DNA from: an uncultured bacterium
GTDB lineage: Bacteria; Cyanobacteriota; Vampirovibrionia; Gastranaerophilales; Gastranaerophilaceae
DNA length: 10,573 nt
Assembly: GCA_902765655.1 (NCBI GenBank)
Contig: CACXAK010000065.1
Location: forward strand, 1-10,573
Reading direction: 5' to 3'
Positions 1 through 6,355 of the stretch are shown here, one piece after another; position 1 is the first letter of the stretch; each line of letters opens with the position of its first letter. Under the pieces are notes generated by a model. That model was not told where the DNA came from. It did not search any database and worked only from the letters and a program-made list of their open reading frames with translations. The translations under genes were made by a program, and so were the position numbers.

Positions 1-1
1 T

Positions 2-2122
2 ATGGCTATCGAAAACGGTATTCCAAAAACTCCGCAGGGTTGGGAAGATATCAGAATGTTTCAGCCGTGGGATGATGAAGGTAAAAGAACTTTAAATCCA
101 AAATTATTGGAATATCACAGACAATTTGTTGATATGATGATAGATGCTGGTGTAGATGGTATAAGAGCCGATGTTGCAAGAGCTAAGCCGGTTGAATTTT
201 GGGATATCATAATTCCGTATTCAAGAAAAAGAGATCCTGAATTCGCTTGGCTAGCGGAGACTTATACTTATGAAGATGCGTCCCCGCAGGCAAATATGCC
301 TTATGACAGACCTGAAGATTCTCTTCGTGCAGGATTTGACGCTTATTACGGGCAATATCATATATTCCACGAATGGCCTAAAGCGAAAGATTTGCATGAT
401 TATGTGATAGATAATCTGAATATGTCATACAGAGTTGATGCCGGGAAATCAGTAATCGGTTCATTTGCGACTCACGATGATGTTTCTCCTATGTTCCATG
501 GCGGGGAAGTATATTGCAATCTTACCTCAGGTTTGCAGGCAACCTTGCCGATGATGAATCCGTATATCGTTGACGGTTTCCAATCCGGTGATTATTATGT
601 ATATCCGTACAGAAATTCATACAATCCGATTACAATGACTGATAATCACGAAATGACCGCGCATCAGGGTAAACTTGATATCTTTAATTTGTCACGTCAG
701 CCGGGCGGAAAAGAACCGCAAATAGGCAAATTTATGACTGAGTGCTTCAAATTCAGAGATAAATATGATGATATAATGCGCAGAGGTTCATACATCATTC
801 TGAACAAAGAAAAAGACAAACAGGATCAGGTCATTGCCTTTGCACGCCACAGGCAGGGTAGAACTATTTTGGTTCTTGCTAATAAAGATGTAAATCATCC
901 TGTTGCTTGCAAAGTAATGGTTCCAACGATGAAATCAACTCAAAAATTAAATAATTTACTTCCTAAATATGGTCAGGATAGCAAATTCCAGGTAAATGAA
1001 GGAAGTGTCTCAGTTGTACTTGGACCATTGATACCCCGAATATTCAAATGTATTCTGACAAAGTTTATAAGCAGCATTAGAAAAAAAGTAAATAAGAAAA
1101 TGGTAAGAATTACAAAATGCATAAATAATTTATTTATATGTCCGTACCGACTTATGGAAAAAGCGGGTAGCAAATCAGCGGGTGCCGGGAGTCCAAAGTC
1201 TGTTCCGATTGAACTGCGGATGGTCCCAAAATATCTTGAACTTGCAACATACAGGGGTAAAGACAGATTTAATTATGAAGAAATTAACGAAATAACAAAA
1301 CTTGTAGAAGCACGCAAATCAAGAGGAATTTCACCGAGATTTAATTATGAAGAAATTAACGAAATAACAAAACTTGTAGAAGCACGCAAATCAAGAGGAA
1401 TTTCACCGAGCGATTTGATAAAGTCATTGCTTGATATAGGAAAAGAAAACGGTAATATATTGTCTGCAAAAGAAATAAAAGATTTTTTTGAAGCCACATC
1501 ACAGGGCTATGATAAAAAAGGACAAAGTAACATTTTGAGATTTATGAAGTCGCTGAAGGAATGTCAAAAGCCTGTTCAAAAATCTCGTATGGGGGTTTTA
1601 TCTGATAACAAGAATTTTCGTGAAGGAAAGCCAAACTGCACAAGCGATTATGTATCTTTTAATAACAGGCTTTTAACAAATGTCATCAGTAAATCTGAAA
1701 AACCTGAAACTTTGGCAAGAGTATTCGAAATAACGGGTAGTATTCATAATGAACTCCTTGATGCTGAATATGCGACAGAGTTTGTAAATCATTTGACCGA
1801 ATTATACACAAGAACTAAAAGTCCTGCGTTGATTTTGGATTGTAACAGAGTTTTCTGTTCGTGGGAAGTAGAACAAATATTAACAAAAATGAAAGAATCG
1901 GGATATAAAATGCCGGAATATAAATTACCGCTGACAAAACCTGATTATGCTAATTTAAGTTTGAGAAAATACTCTGAAATTACAAAACAACAAAAAGAAG
2001 TATTGGATTATCTTGGTCTTAAAGGCAAAGTTACATTAGTCGGATTTTACCGTGAATATGTAGATGCTATGAGTTCAAAAGTTTTGAGCAAAGGCAATTT
2101 TGAGGGCGGTAAAAAACGCTAA
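2..2122 (+). CDS. GH13 alpha-amylase-family glycoside hydrolase, 5'-truncated, with long unknown C-terminal extension
   Basis: This is the 3' part of a gene that enters from the left. The ATG at 2 is only an in-frame internal codon, because the first half of the GH13 (beta/alpha)8 barrel, including conserved region I, is missing. Visible catalytic motifs are region II GIRADVA (residues 53-59 of the fragment, nucleophile D57), region III AETYT (85-89, acid/base E86) and region IV FATHDD (155-160, stabiliser D159). The set looks catalytically intact. A C-terminal beta domain appears to end near residue 350. GH13 enzymes hydrolyse or transfer alpha-glucosidic bonds; the subfamily cannot be assigned. 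Residues 351-706 are not recognised: a basic stretch (about 354-372), a Gly/Ser/Lys linker (about 387-399) and a mainly helical region. That region carries a perfect 24-residue tandem duplication (422-445 and 446-469). The stop lies 3 bp from the convergent leuC stop. The GH13 call is firm; the role of the extension is unknown. Confidence 0.9.
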   Translation: MAIENGIPKTPQGWEDIRMFQPWDDEGKRTLNPKLLEYHRQFVDMMIDAGVDGIRADVARAKPVEFWDIIIPYSRKRDPEFAWLAETYTYEDASPQANMPYDRPEDSLRAGFDAYYGQYHIFHEWPKAKDLHDYVIDNLNMSYRVDAGKSVIGSFATHDDVSPMFHGGEVYCNLTSGLQATLPMMNPYIVDGFQSGDYYVYPYRNSYNPITMTDNHEMTAHQGKLDIFNLSRQPGGKEPQIGKFMTECFKFRDKYDDIMRRGSYIILNKEKDKQDQVIAFARHRQGRTILVLANKDVNHPVACKVMVPTMKSTQKLNNLLPKYGQDSKFQVNEGSVSVVLGPLIPRIFKCILTKFISSIRKKVNKKMVRITKCINNLFICPYRLMEKAGSKSAGAGSPKSVPIELRMVPKYLELATYRGKDRFNYEEINEITKLVEARKSRGISPRFNYEEINEITKLVEARKSRGISPSDLIKSLLDIGKENGNILSAKEIKDFFEATSQGYDKKGQSNILRFMKSLKECQKPVQKSRMGVLSDNKNFREGKPNCTSDYVSFNNRLLTNVISKSEKPETLARVFEITGSIHNELLDAEYATEFVNHLTELYTRTKSPALILDCNRVFCSWEVEQILTKMKESGYKMPEYKLPLTKPDYANLSLRKYSEITKQQKEVLDYLGLKGKVTLVGFYREYVDAMSSKVLSKGNFEGGKKR
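1265..1408 (+). repeat. Perfect 72-bp direct tandem duplication, two copies, inside the GH13 extension
   Basis: Copy 1 is 1265-1336 and copy 2 is 1337-1408. They are identical over 72 bp, and the match runs 2 bp further (1409-1410). The length is a multiple of three, so the frame is kept and 24 residues beginning RFNYEEINE and ending RGISP are doubled. Identity at every synonymous position means a very recent duplication, active homogenisation or an assembly error. Confidence 0.97.
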
Positions 2123-2125
2123 ATT

Positions 2126-3367
2126 TTACTTATCGCTTATATAACCGTTAATTGCGCTGTATGCCGCAACATAAGGGGATGAAAGGTAGATAAACCCTTT
2201 TGTATTCCCTAAACGCCCTATGAAATTTCTGTTTTGGGTAGTTAAACAAACTTCGCCGTCAGCAAGAATCCCGGCGTGAATTCCAACGCAAGGACCGCAT
2301 CCCGGGGGCAAAATAGTTGCATTTGCATCTAAGAAAATTTCCAATAATCCTTCTTTTAATGCTTTTTTATAAACATCTCTTGAGGCCGGACAAATTAGCA
2401 TGCGCACACCATCGTGAACTTTTTTGCCTTTTAGTATATTTGCAACCGTGCGCATATCTTCAATTCTGCCGTTTGTGCATGTGCCGACATATACCTGATT
2501 TACTTTTATATCATTCAAATCTCTTGCAAGTTTTGTGTTATCAACGGTGTGCGGGCATGAAACGGTATGTTCAATAGTTGAAGCATCTATTTCTATAACT
2601 CTTTCATAAACCGCATCGCTGTCAGGTTCAAGTGTTGAGAATTTATCTCCCCGTCCTTTTTCTTCGAGGTATGCTTTTGTTTTTTCATCTGCAACAAAAA
2701 GCCCGCATTTAGCACCTGCTTCGACAGCCATATTTGCAATTGTGAACCGCTCTGACATACACATATTTTTTACGGTTTCTCCATGGAATTCCAATGCCTT
2801 GTATGTTGCGCCATCAGCTCCAATCATTCCGATAAGGTGTAAAATTAAATCTTTTGCGCAAATTCCGTCTTTGAATTTACCGTTTACAACAACTTTAAAT
2901 GTTTGAGGAACTTTCAGCCATGTTTTACCTAAAGCCATAGCAACAGCAATATCTGTTGAACCCATTCCGGTTGCAAATGCACCCAAAGCACCTGATGTGC
3001 AGGTATGAGAATCTGCTCCGACCAAAATTTCGCAAGGGTTTACAAATGTTTCAACAAGACGTTGGTGGCAAACTCCGGAACCGACTTCGGATAATACAGC
3101 TCCGTAATCTCTTGAAAAATCTCTTAATGTTGTGTGCATATTAGATAATTCTTTTCTCGGACTTGGTGATGCGTGGTCGATAAAAAGTATTGTTCTTTCA
3201 GGATTATATAGTTTGTCTTTACCTAATTTTTTGAACTCCTCTACCGTTAACGGTCCTGTACCGTCCTGAACGGCGCATACATCAACTTTTGCAATAACAA
3301 GTTCTCCTGCTCTTACCTGATGATCCGAGTGAAGTGATATTATTTTCTCAACTAAAGTTTGTCCCAT
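2126..3367 (-). CDS. leuC: 3-isopropylmalate dehydratase large subunit (LeuC / HacA-DmdA-LeuC type)
   Basis: Large subunit of isopropylmalate isomerase, which with LeuD interconverts 2- and 3-isopropylmalate in leucine synthesis in the cytoplasm. The 413 residues match the shorter archaeal/bacterial LeuC form (about 415-420). Visible motifs are GADSHT (117-122), GTCTNGR (295-301) and PGCGPC (355-360); Cys297, Cys357 and Cys360 would hold the [4Fe-4S] cluster. The ATG is preceded by a GAGGGA Shine-Dalgarno. A HEAT-like gene lies 41 bp upstream on the same strand with no terminator between, so the two are probably cotranscribed. No leuD is in the window. Homoaconitase and 2,3-dimethylmalate dehydratase belong to the same group, so the exact substrate is inferred. 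Family membership is certain. Confidence 0.93.
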   Translation of the reverse strand: MGQTLVEKIISLHSDHQVRAGELVIAKVDVCAVQDGTGPLTVEEFKKLGKDKLYNPERTILFIDHASPSPRKELSNMHTTLRDFSRDYGAVLSEVGSGVCHQRLVETFVNPCEILVGADSHTCTSGALGAFATGMGSTDIAVAMALGKTWLKVPQTFKVVVNGKFKDGICAKDLILHLIGMIGADGATYKALEFHGETVKNMCMSERFTIANMAVEAGAKCGLFVADEKTKAYLEEKGRGDKFSTLEPDSDAVYERVIEIDASTIEHTVSCPHTVDNTKLARDLNDIKVNQVYVGTCTNGRIEDMRTVANILKGKKVHDGVRMLICPASRDVYKKALKEGLLEIFLDANATILPPGCGPCVGIHAGILADGEVCLTTQNRNFIGRLGNTKGFIYLSSPYVAAYSAINGYISDK

Positions 3368-3408
3368 TGTTAGTCCCTCTTTTTTATTATTTTATCACGA
3401 AGATAATT

Positions 3409-4140
3409 TTAAAATCTTCTTACATAATAATTTGAATCATTTTTTAATTTATCTTTAACTGCAATCAAATCTCCATCATTAAAGTCGTGAGTGAGTATTT
3501 TTGCCGCTTTTTCTCTTATTGTGTACTCTCCAATTTGAGAAGCTTTCTGAATAATATTTTTTAAATCGGTAAAATTGATTTTATCCCAGAATACATAAAT
3601 TGTTTCAAGACACCAATACAGCTTAAATGCTTCTTTATTAACTTTGTATTTCCCGTCCTGAAAATCAAATTTTTCAACGATATCAAGCAAATTGTAAGTC
3701 AGATCGGTAAGTTTTTTGCAAAATATTTCGCAAAATTCTTTGTCATTTTTTAAATTAGATATGGCGCTAATTACGTTTCTGCAAATGTTACCGTTAATGT
3801 CAATTATGGCATCAAGTAATTTTTGTGCATTTTTTGCGGGTTTAAAGTAACTGATACAATTTTTATCCTGCATAAATTCTGCAAGACGCAAAGATACTGC
3901 TTCCCGGATTTTACCGTCCTGTCCTGTCAGATTTGATAACAGAATTTGGGCGTCATTTTCAGATTTTATTGTATCAAGCTTTAATGCAGCAATCTGTTTC
4001 TGCGGGATGTTCCCGTTTTGCAACATTTCTGTCAGTTGTGTGTGAGTATAATCTGTTTCATAAAATTTCAACGCATTAATAAAATTTTCATCCGTATTTT
4101 CATAATAAGTATTATTCAAATTTATATGCTCCGTAGTCAC
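3409..4140 (-). CDS. HEAT-like repeat protein, function unknown
   Basis: A soluble, helical protein of 243 residues with no signal peptide or membrane segment. Helix-pair units resembling degenerate HEAT repeats appear at about 74-90 (GKIREAVSLRLAEFM), 116-131 (GNICRNVISAISNL), 204-216 (GEYTIREKAAKIL) and the extreme C-terminus (NYYVRRF). These scaffolds mediate protein-protein contacts; in Cyanobacteria related repeats occur in phycobilin lyases and in maturation factors. The start is a GTG at 4140 with no clear Shine-Dalgarno, so the true start could be further in; the next internal Met is residue 39. The gene lies 41 bp upstream of leuC on the same strand. A helper role for the Fe-S enzyme LeuC is possible but rests only on position. 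The coding call is firm; the HEAT assignment is moderate. Confidence 0.72.
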   Translation of the reverse strand: MTTEHINLNNTYYENTDENFINALKFYETDYTHTQLTEMLQNGNIPQKQIAALKLDTIKSENDAQILLSNLTGQDGKIREAVSLRLAEFMQDKNCISYFKPAKNAQKLLDAIIDINGNICRNVISAISNLKNDKEFCEIFCKKLTDLTYNLLDIVEKFDFQDGKYKVNKEAFKLYWCLETIYVFWDKINFTDLKNIIQKASQIGEYTIREKAAKILTHDFNDGDLIAVKDKLKNDSNYYVRRF

Positions 4141-4218
4141 TATAAATATAACATAAAGTCTGATGATTTTTATGCTTGTTATCGTTTAAATGCATGATGT
4201 AGAAAATTAGTGCAATAT

Positions 4219-4224
4219 TATAAT
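4219..4224 (+). promoter_or_regulatory. Possible -10 element for the 63-residue gene
   Basis: A perfect TATAAT lies 18 bp before the ATG at 4243. No good -35 hexamer is present at 16-18 bp. Transcription would start close to the Shine-Dalgarno, giving a very short leader. In such AT-rich DNA a lone TATAAT is weak evidence. Confidence 0.25.
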
Positions 4225-4230
4225 AAAATC

Positions 4231-4235
4231 AGGAG
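4231..4235 (+). promoter_or_regulatory. Shine-Dalgarno AGGAG deciding the start at 4243
   Basis: AGGAG with 7 bases to the ATG at 4243. This supports that start over the upstream in-frame GTG at 4210, which has no ribosome binding site. Confidence 0.75.
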
Positions 4236-4242
4236 ATACGCT

Positions 4243-4434
4243 ATGGGAAATTTTATAGAACTTTTACAATCTATATTTTTAGGTAAAGAAGTTGACTCTG
4301 CAAGAGTGGGTTTGAGTGAATTTAAAAGGAAACAAACGTCAACAATCCCATCAATAAAGCGTAAATCTATTTTTACAAAACAACCGGCTCAGGAACTGAG
4401 GTTGTCTGAACTTATGCGAAAAGGTTCTTATTAA
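4243..4434 (+). CDS. Small basic hypothetical protein (63 residues)
   Basis: Not recognised. The ATG at 4243 has an ideal AGGAG site. The product has a short hydrophobic, amphipathic N-terminus (MGNFIELLQSIFLG), then a Lys/Arg/Ser/Thr-rich, probably disordered region with short KR clusters, and ends in LSELMRKGSY. The N-terminal helix might touch membrane or a partner, and the basic tail could bind nucleic acid or acidic lipid; both are guesses from composition. It is a lone plus-strand gene between minus-strand units, divergent from the HEAT-like gene and converging with a 9-bp gap on the 164-residue gene. The ribosome binding site and a nearby TATAAT favour a real gene. No homology can be claimed. 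Confidence 0.6.
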   Translation: MGNFIELLQSIFLGKEVDSARVGLSEFKRKQTSTIPSIKRKSIFTKQPAQELRLSELMRKGSY

Positions 4435-4443
4435 TCCCAGTAT

Positions 4444-4938
4444 TTAATCATTTTTTAAAATAGATAATCTTGCGTCGTTGTATCTTTCAATAATATTTTC
4501 AAAATACATTTTTGCGTCTTTAAGTTTGGAATGTTTTACTTCCGGAGCATTTAAAGATTCAGCAGAAGGATGTACTGCTTTATGAATTTTATTATATAAT
4601 TCTCTGAAAAATTCAGGGACTTCTTCCTTTGTTTTTGCAACATTCATTGGAAAACGAGTCATTTCTTCACGGTTTTTATATACCGAAACTGCAACGTCAT
4701 TAAACATATCATTTTCAAGTGGCTTTATATAAATATTTAAATTTTCATGTTGTGCATAATTATCCAGTGCCCCCATTGTTTCATTATTAAAAAACTGATT
4801 CAGACGAGGGTCTTTTTTCAGGACATTGTTTGTAGTTATTCTGCAATTTTTCCCTAAATAAACATTGGGGAATCTGTCAGTTTCTTGTGGGGTAAAGCAT
4901 AACATATTAACATTTTTAATTTTTACTATTCTGGGCAT
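4444..4938 (-). CDS. Hypothetical protein (164 residues)
   Basis: Not recognised. The ATG at 4938 has a strong GGAGAGGAG ribosome binding site 7 bases upstream, so the start is reliable. The product is soluble and mixed alpha/beta, without signal peptide or membrane segments. A possible strand-rich N-terminal part (1-95, including LNIYIKPL and DVAVSVYKNR) is followed by charged helices (about 103-122 and 136-163). It lies 53 bp downstream of tsaD on the same strand with no terminator between, so it may be cotranscribed with tsaD. It converges on the 63-residue gene. A lineage-specific protein is the safest description. Confidence 0.75.
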   Translation of the reverse strand: MPRIVKIKNVNMLCFTPQETDRFPNVYLGKNCRITTNNVLKKDPRLNQFFNNETMGALDNYAQHENLNIYIKPLENDMFNDVAVSVYKNREEMTRFPMNVAKTKEEVPEFFRELYNKIHKAVHPSAESLNAPEVKHSKLKDAKMYFENIIERYNDARLSILKND

Positions 4939-4991
4939 AAATGTACTCCTCTCCTATAAAGATATCCTAAAAGATATGCCATGTCAAATAT

Positions 4992-6047
4992 TTACGCCCT
5001 GGAAAATACTTCAACATCAACATCATCAAAAGTATTTGTATTGAAATAAGCACAAGATGCAACCATTGAAGCATTGTCAGTGCAATATCTCATAATGGGG
5101 GCATTAACTTTGTATCCGTCCTTTTCAAATTCAAATATCTTTTTTCTGATTTCGGAATTTGCAGCCACTCCGCCTGCAATAACAACCTGTTTGTATCTTT
5201 TTTCCTGTAATGCTTTTTTTAATTTTTTAGCGAGAGTTTTAGACACACATTCCTGAAAACTTGCGCAAATGTCATTAATTTGTGTTTCTGTTAATGTATC
5301 GTTCCCGTTTTCGGATTTTAATTTTTTTACTAAACGCAATACGGCAGTTTTTAAACCGCTAAAGCTGAAATTATATCCGTCAACTCTTGAAATAGGCAGT
5401 TCATAAGCGTTTGGATCCCCTGTTTGTGCAAGTTTATCCAATTTAGGGCCTCCTGGGTATGGCAGTCCGATTAATCTTGCCACTTTGTCGTATGCTTCCC
5501 CAACTGCATCATCGATGGTTTCTCCTAAAATTGTTTGTTTGGAGTAAGATTCGACATCAATTATTTGGGTGTGTCCACCACTTATTAAAAGAGCCATAAA
5601 TGGCGGTTTGATGTCTGTATCAATATAATTTGCGCATAAATGTGCATTCAGGTGATTTACTCCGATAAATGGTTTGTCATGTACGAGTGCAAGTGCCTTT
5701 GCAGCATTTAAGCCGACAAGCAGGCAACCGACAAGTCCCGGACCGACAGTTCCCGCAAACGCAGTAATATCTTCAGGTTTCAATCCGGATTGTTCAAATG
5801 CTTCATCGATAACGATATTTATGGCATCCATATGTTCACGCGCTGCAATTTCAGGAATAACTCCACCAAATTTTTCATGAGTTTTAATTTGCGAAGCCAC
5901 CACATTTGCTATAACTTCTCTGCCGTTTTTTACAATCGCACAAGCAGTTTCATCACAGCTTGATTCAATTGCCATAATATAATTATCATAGCCGGAGTCC
6001 ACACCGACTTGTACTTTTTTACCGCTGAATAAACATTCTTTTTCCAT
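4992..6047 (-). CDS. tsaD: tRNA N6-adenosine threonylcarbamoyltransferase TsaD
   Basis: TsaD (Kae1/Qri7 family, ASKHA fold) transfers threonylcarbamoyl from TC-AMP to A37 of ANN-decoding tRNAs, working with TsaB and TsaE in the cytoplasm. Hallmarks are ESSCDETA (28-35), metal-binding His132 and His136 in NHLNAHLCA, SGGHTQ (156-161), DDAVGEAYDK (179-188), FSFSGLKTAV (227-236), the glycine-rich AGGVAAN (291-297) and CTDNA (322-326) with metal ligand D324. The 351 residues are slightly long because about 24 extra residues precede the usual family start, which aligns near Met25. Neither Met1 nor Met25 has a good Shine-Dalgarno. A TAGAAT box placed for initiation at the first ATG would make the message leaderless. 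Upstream lies the HLR1-like box at 6100-6117; downstream is the 164-residue unknown. Confidence 0.97.
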   Translation of the reverse strand: MEKECLFSGKKVQVGVDSGYDNYIMAIESSCDETACAIVKNGREVIANVVASQIKTHEKFGGVIPEIAAREHMDAINIVIDEAFEQSGLKPEDITAFAGTVGPGLVGCLLVGLNAAKALALVHDKPFIGVNHLNAHLCANYIDTDIKPPFMALLISGGHTQIIDVESYSKQTILGETIDDAVGEAYDKVARLIGLPYPGGPKLDKLAQTGDPNAYELPISRVDGYNFSFSGLKTAVLRLVKKLKSENGNDTLTETQINDICASFQECVSKTLAKKLKKALQEKRYKQVVIAGGVAANSEIRKKIFEFEKDGYKVNAPIMRYCTDNASMVASCAYFNTNTFDDVDVEVFSRA

Positions 6048-6053
6048 ATTTAT

Positions 6054-6082
6054 ATTCTACTACAAAGAAAAATTGTTGTTAT
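6054..6082 (-). promoter_or_regulatory. Possible tsaD promoter (ATAACA-17-TAGAAT), leaderless
   Basis: On the minus strand, ATAACA (6082-6077, four of six matches to the -35 consensus) is followed by 17 bp and TAGAAT (6059-6054, five of six matches). Initiation about 7 bases on would fall at the first base of the tsaD ATG. This fits the missing Shine-Dalgarno. The weak -35 fits a promoter that needs an activator, such as one bound at 6100-6117. Confidence 0.3.
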
Positions 6083-6099
6083 TCCGCTATTTTAAACAA

Positions 6100-6117
6100 A
6101 ATGTAAAGTTATGTAAC
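6100..6117 (-). promoter_or_regulatory. HLR1-type direct repeat (candidate RpaB-family binding site)
   Basis: On the minus strand, GTTACATA (6117-6110), AC, TTTACATT (6107-6100). This satisfies every position of the cyanobacterial HLR1 consensus: two copies of (G/T)TTACA(T/A)(T/A) separated by two bases, bound by the OmpR-type regulator RpaB. If tsaD starts at about 6047, the box spans roughly -53 to -70, close to where HLR1 activates cyanobacterial genes. The match is seen directly; the binding protein and regulated gene are inferred. Confidence 0.45.
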
Positions 6118-6154
6118 GAAATAATATATATATAGCAATTATATACTTTAAAAA

Positions 6155-6287
6155 TACTTTATATAAATGTAAGAGATAACAATAAACACGAGACATAAAT
6201 TATACACTACCTACTACACACTAACCTTCTACACACGAGGAATTGAAAAAGATTCCAAACTCTTTCTTTAAGAAAGGGTTTTTTTTT
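6155..6287 (+). ncRNA. Candidate small RNA of about 110-135 nt, novel family
   Basis: A strong intrinsic terminator at 6258-6287 reads on the plus strand, yet no plus-strand gene lies upstream back to 4434. The simplest reading is a short non-coding transcript. Possible -10 boxes are TATACT (6142-6147) and TATAAA (6162-6167), so the 5' end given here is a guess. The transcript would hold a G-free single-stranded tract (6193-6236) with two CTACACAC copies (6214-6221, 6229-6236), a GGAAT/ATTCC hairpin with an 8-base loop, and the terminator. There is no open frame with a sensible start. It does not match any RNA family I recognise. Confidence 0.35.
6258..6287 (+). terminator. Strong rho-independent terminator, plus strand
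   Basis: Stem AACTCTTTC (6258-6266), loop TTTAA (6267-6271), stem GAAAGGGTT (6272-6280): nine pairs including one T-G pair. A T tract follows directly, with nine T in a row at 6279-6287. The T tract marks it as acting on plus-strand transcripts. Confidence 0.8.
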
Positions 6288-6304
6288 GATTAAATTTTGA
6301 AATT

Positions 6305-6338
6305 AAAAGACCGCAAGATTTATTCTTACGGTCTTTTT
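6305..6338 (-). terminator. Terminator of rpsU, probably bidirectional
   Basis: AAAAGACCG (6305-6313) pairs with CGGTCTTTT (6329-6337). After one C/A mismatch, AAGA (6315-6318) pairs with TCTT (6324-6327) around a TTTAT loop. It lies 17 bp beyond the rpsU stop. Both strands show a T run after the stem, slightly better on the plus strand. Confidence 0.75.
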
Positions 6339-6355
6339 GAATATTTTTTAAAATC

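Larger units (their letters stand above)
6048..6355. other. 308-bp intergenic region between tsaD and rpsU
   Basis: No credible protein gene in either strand. From tsaD outward it holds a possible tsaD promoter (6054-6082), a perfect HLR1-type direct repeat (6100-6117), a very AT-rich segment (about 6118-6180), a 44-base G-free tract on the plus strand (6193-6236), a small hairpin (GGAAT 6239-6243 with ATTCC 6252-6256), a strong plus-strand terminator (6258-6287) and the rpsU terminator (6305-6338). A minus-strand TATAAT at 6204-6199 is a second possible tsaD promoter, which would give a leader of about 145 bases. Confidence 0.8.

Noticed and set aside
2..4. ATG at position 2 as the true start of the GH13 gene
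   Set aside because: The GH13 barrel is missing its first half and conserved region I, so the gene must begin before the window.
5674..5880. Open frames antisense to tsaD, leuC and the membrane-protein genes
   Set aside because: They are opposite strongly conserved genes, lack ribosome binding sites and read as low-complexity shadows rich in Ser, Phe, Leu or His.
6102..6117. WalR/YycF box (TGTWAH-N5-TGTWAH) instead of HLR1
   Set aside because: The plus strand has TGTAAA and TGTAAC but with a 4-base gap, a 10-base period. The WalR box has an 11-base period, so HLR1 fits better.
6101..6172. Three start-stop mini frames (ATGTAA at 6101, 6111 and 6167) that could be leader-type minimal reading frames
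   Set aside because: No ribosome binding sites precede them. The first two are explained by the 10-base direct repeat read on the other strand, and the third is expected in AT-rich DNA.
6226..6236. Resemblance of CTTCTACACAC to the conserved single-stranded motif of the cyanobacterial small RNA Yfr1 (ACUCCUCACAC)
   Set aside because: Only about 7 of 11 positions agree, mostly the simple CACAC end, and no 5' stem-loop like that of Yfr1 is evident. Not enough to call Yfr1.
6243..6293. Possible 16-residue peptide starting at TTG 6243 after GAGG, running through the terminator
   Set aside because: The spacing from GAGG to the TTG is only 2 bases, and the frame is forced by the hairpin and T tract.
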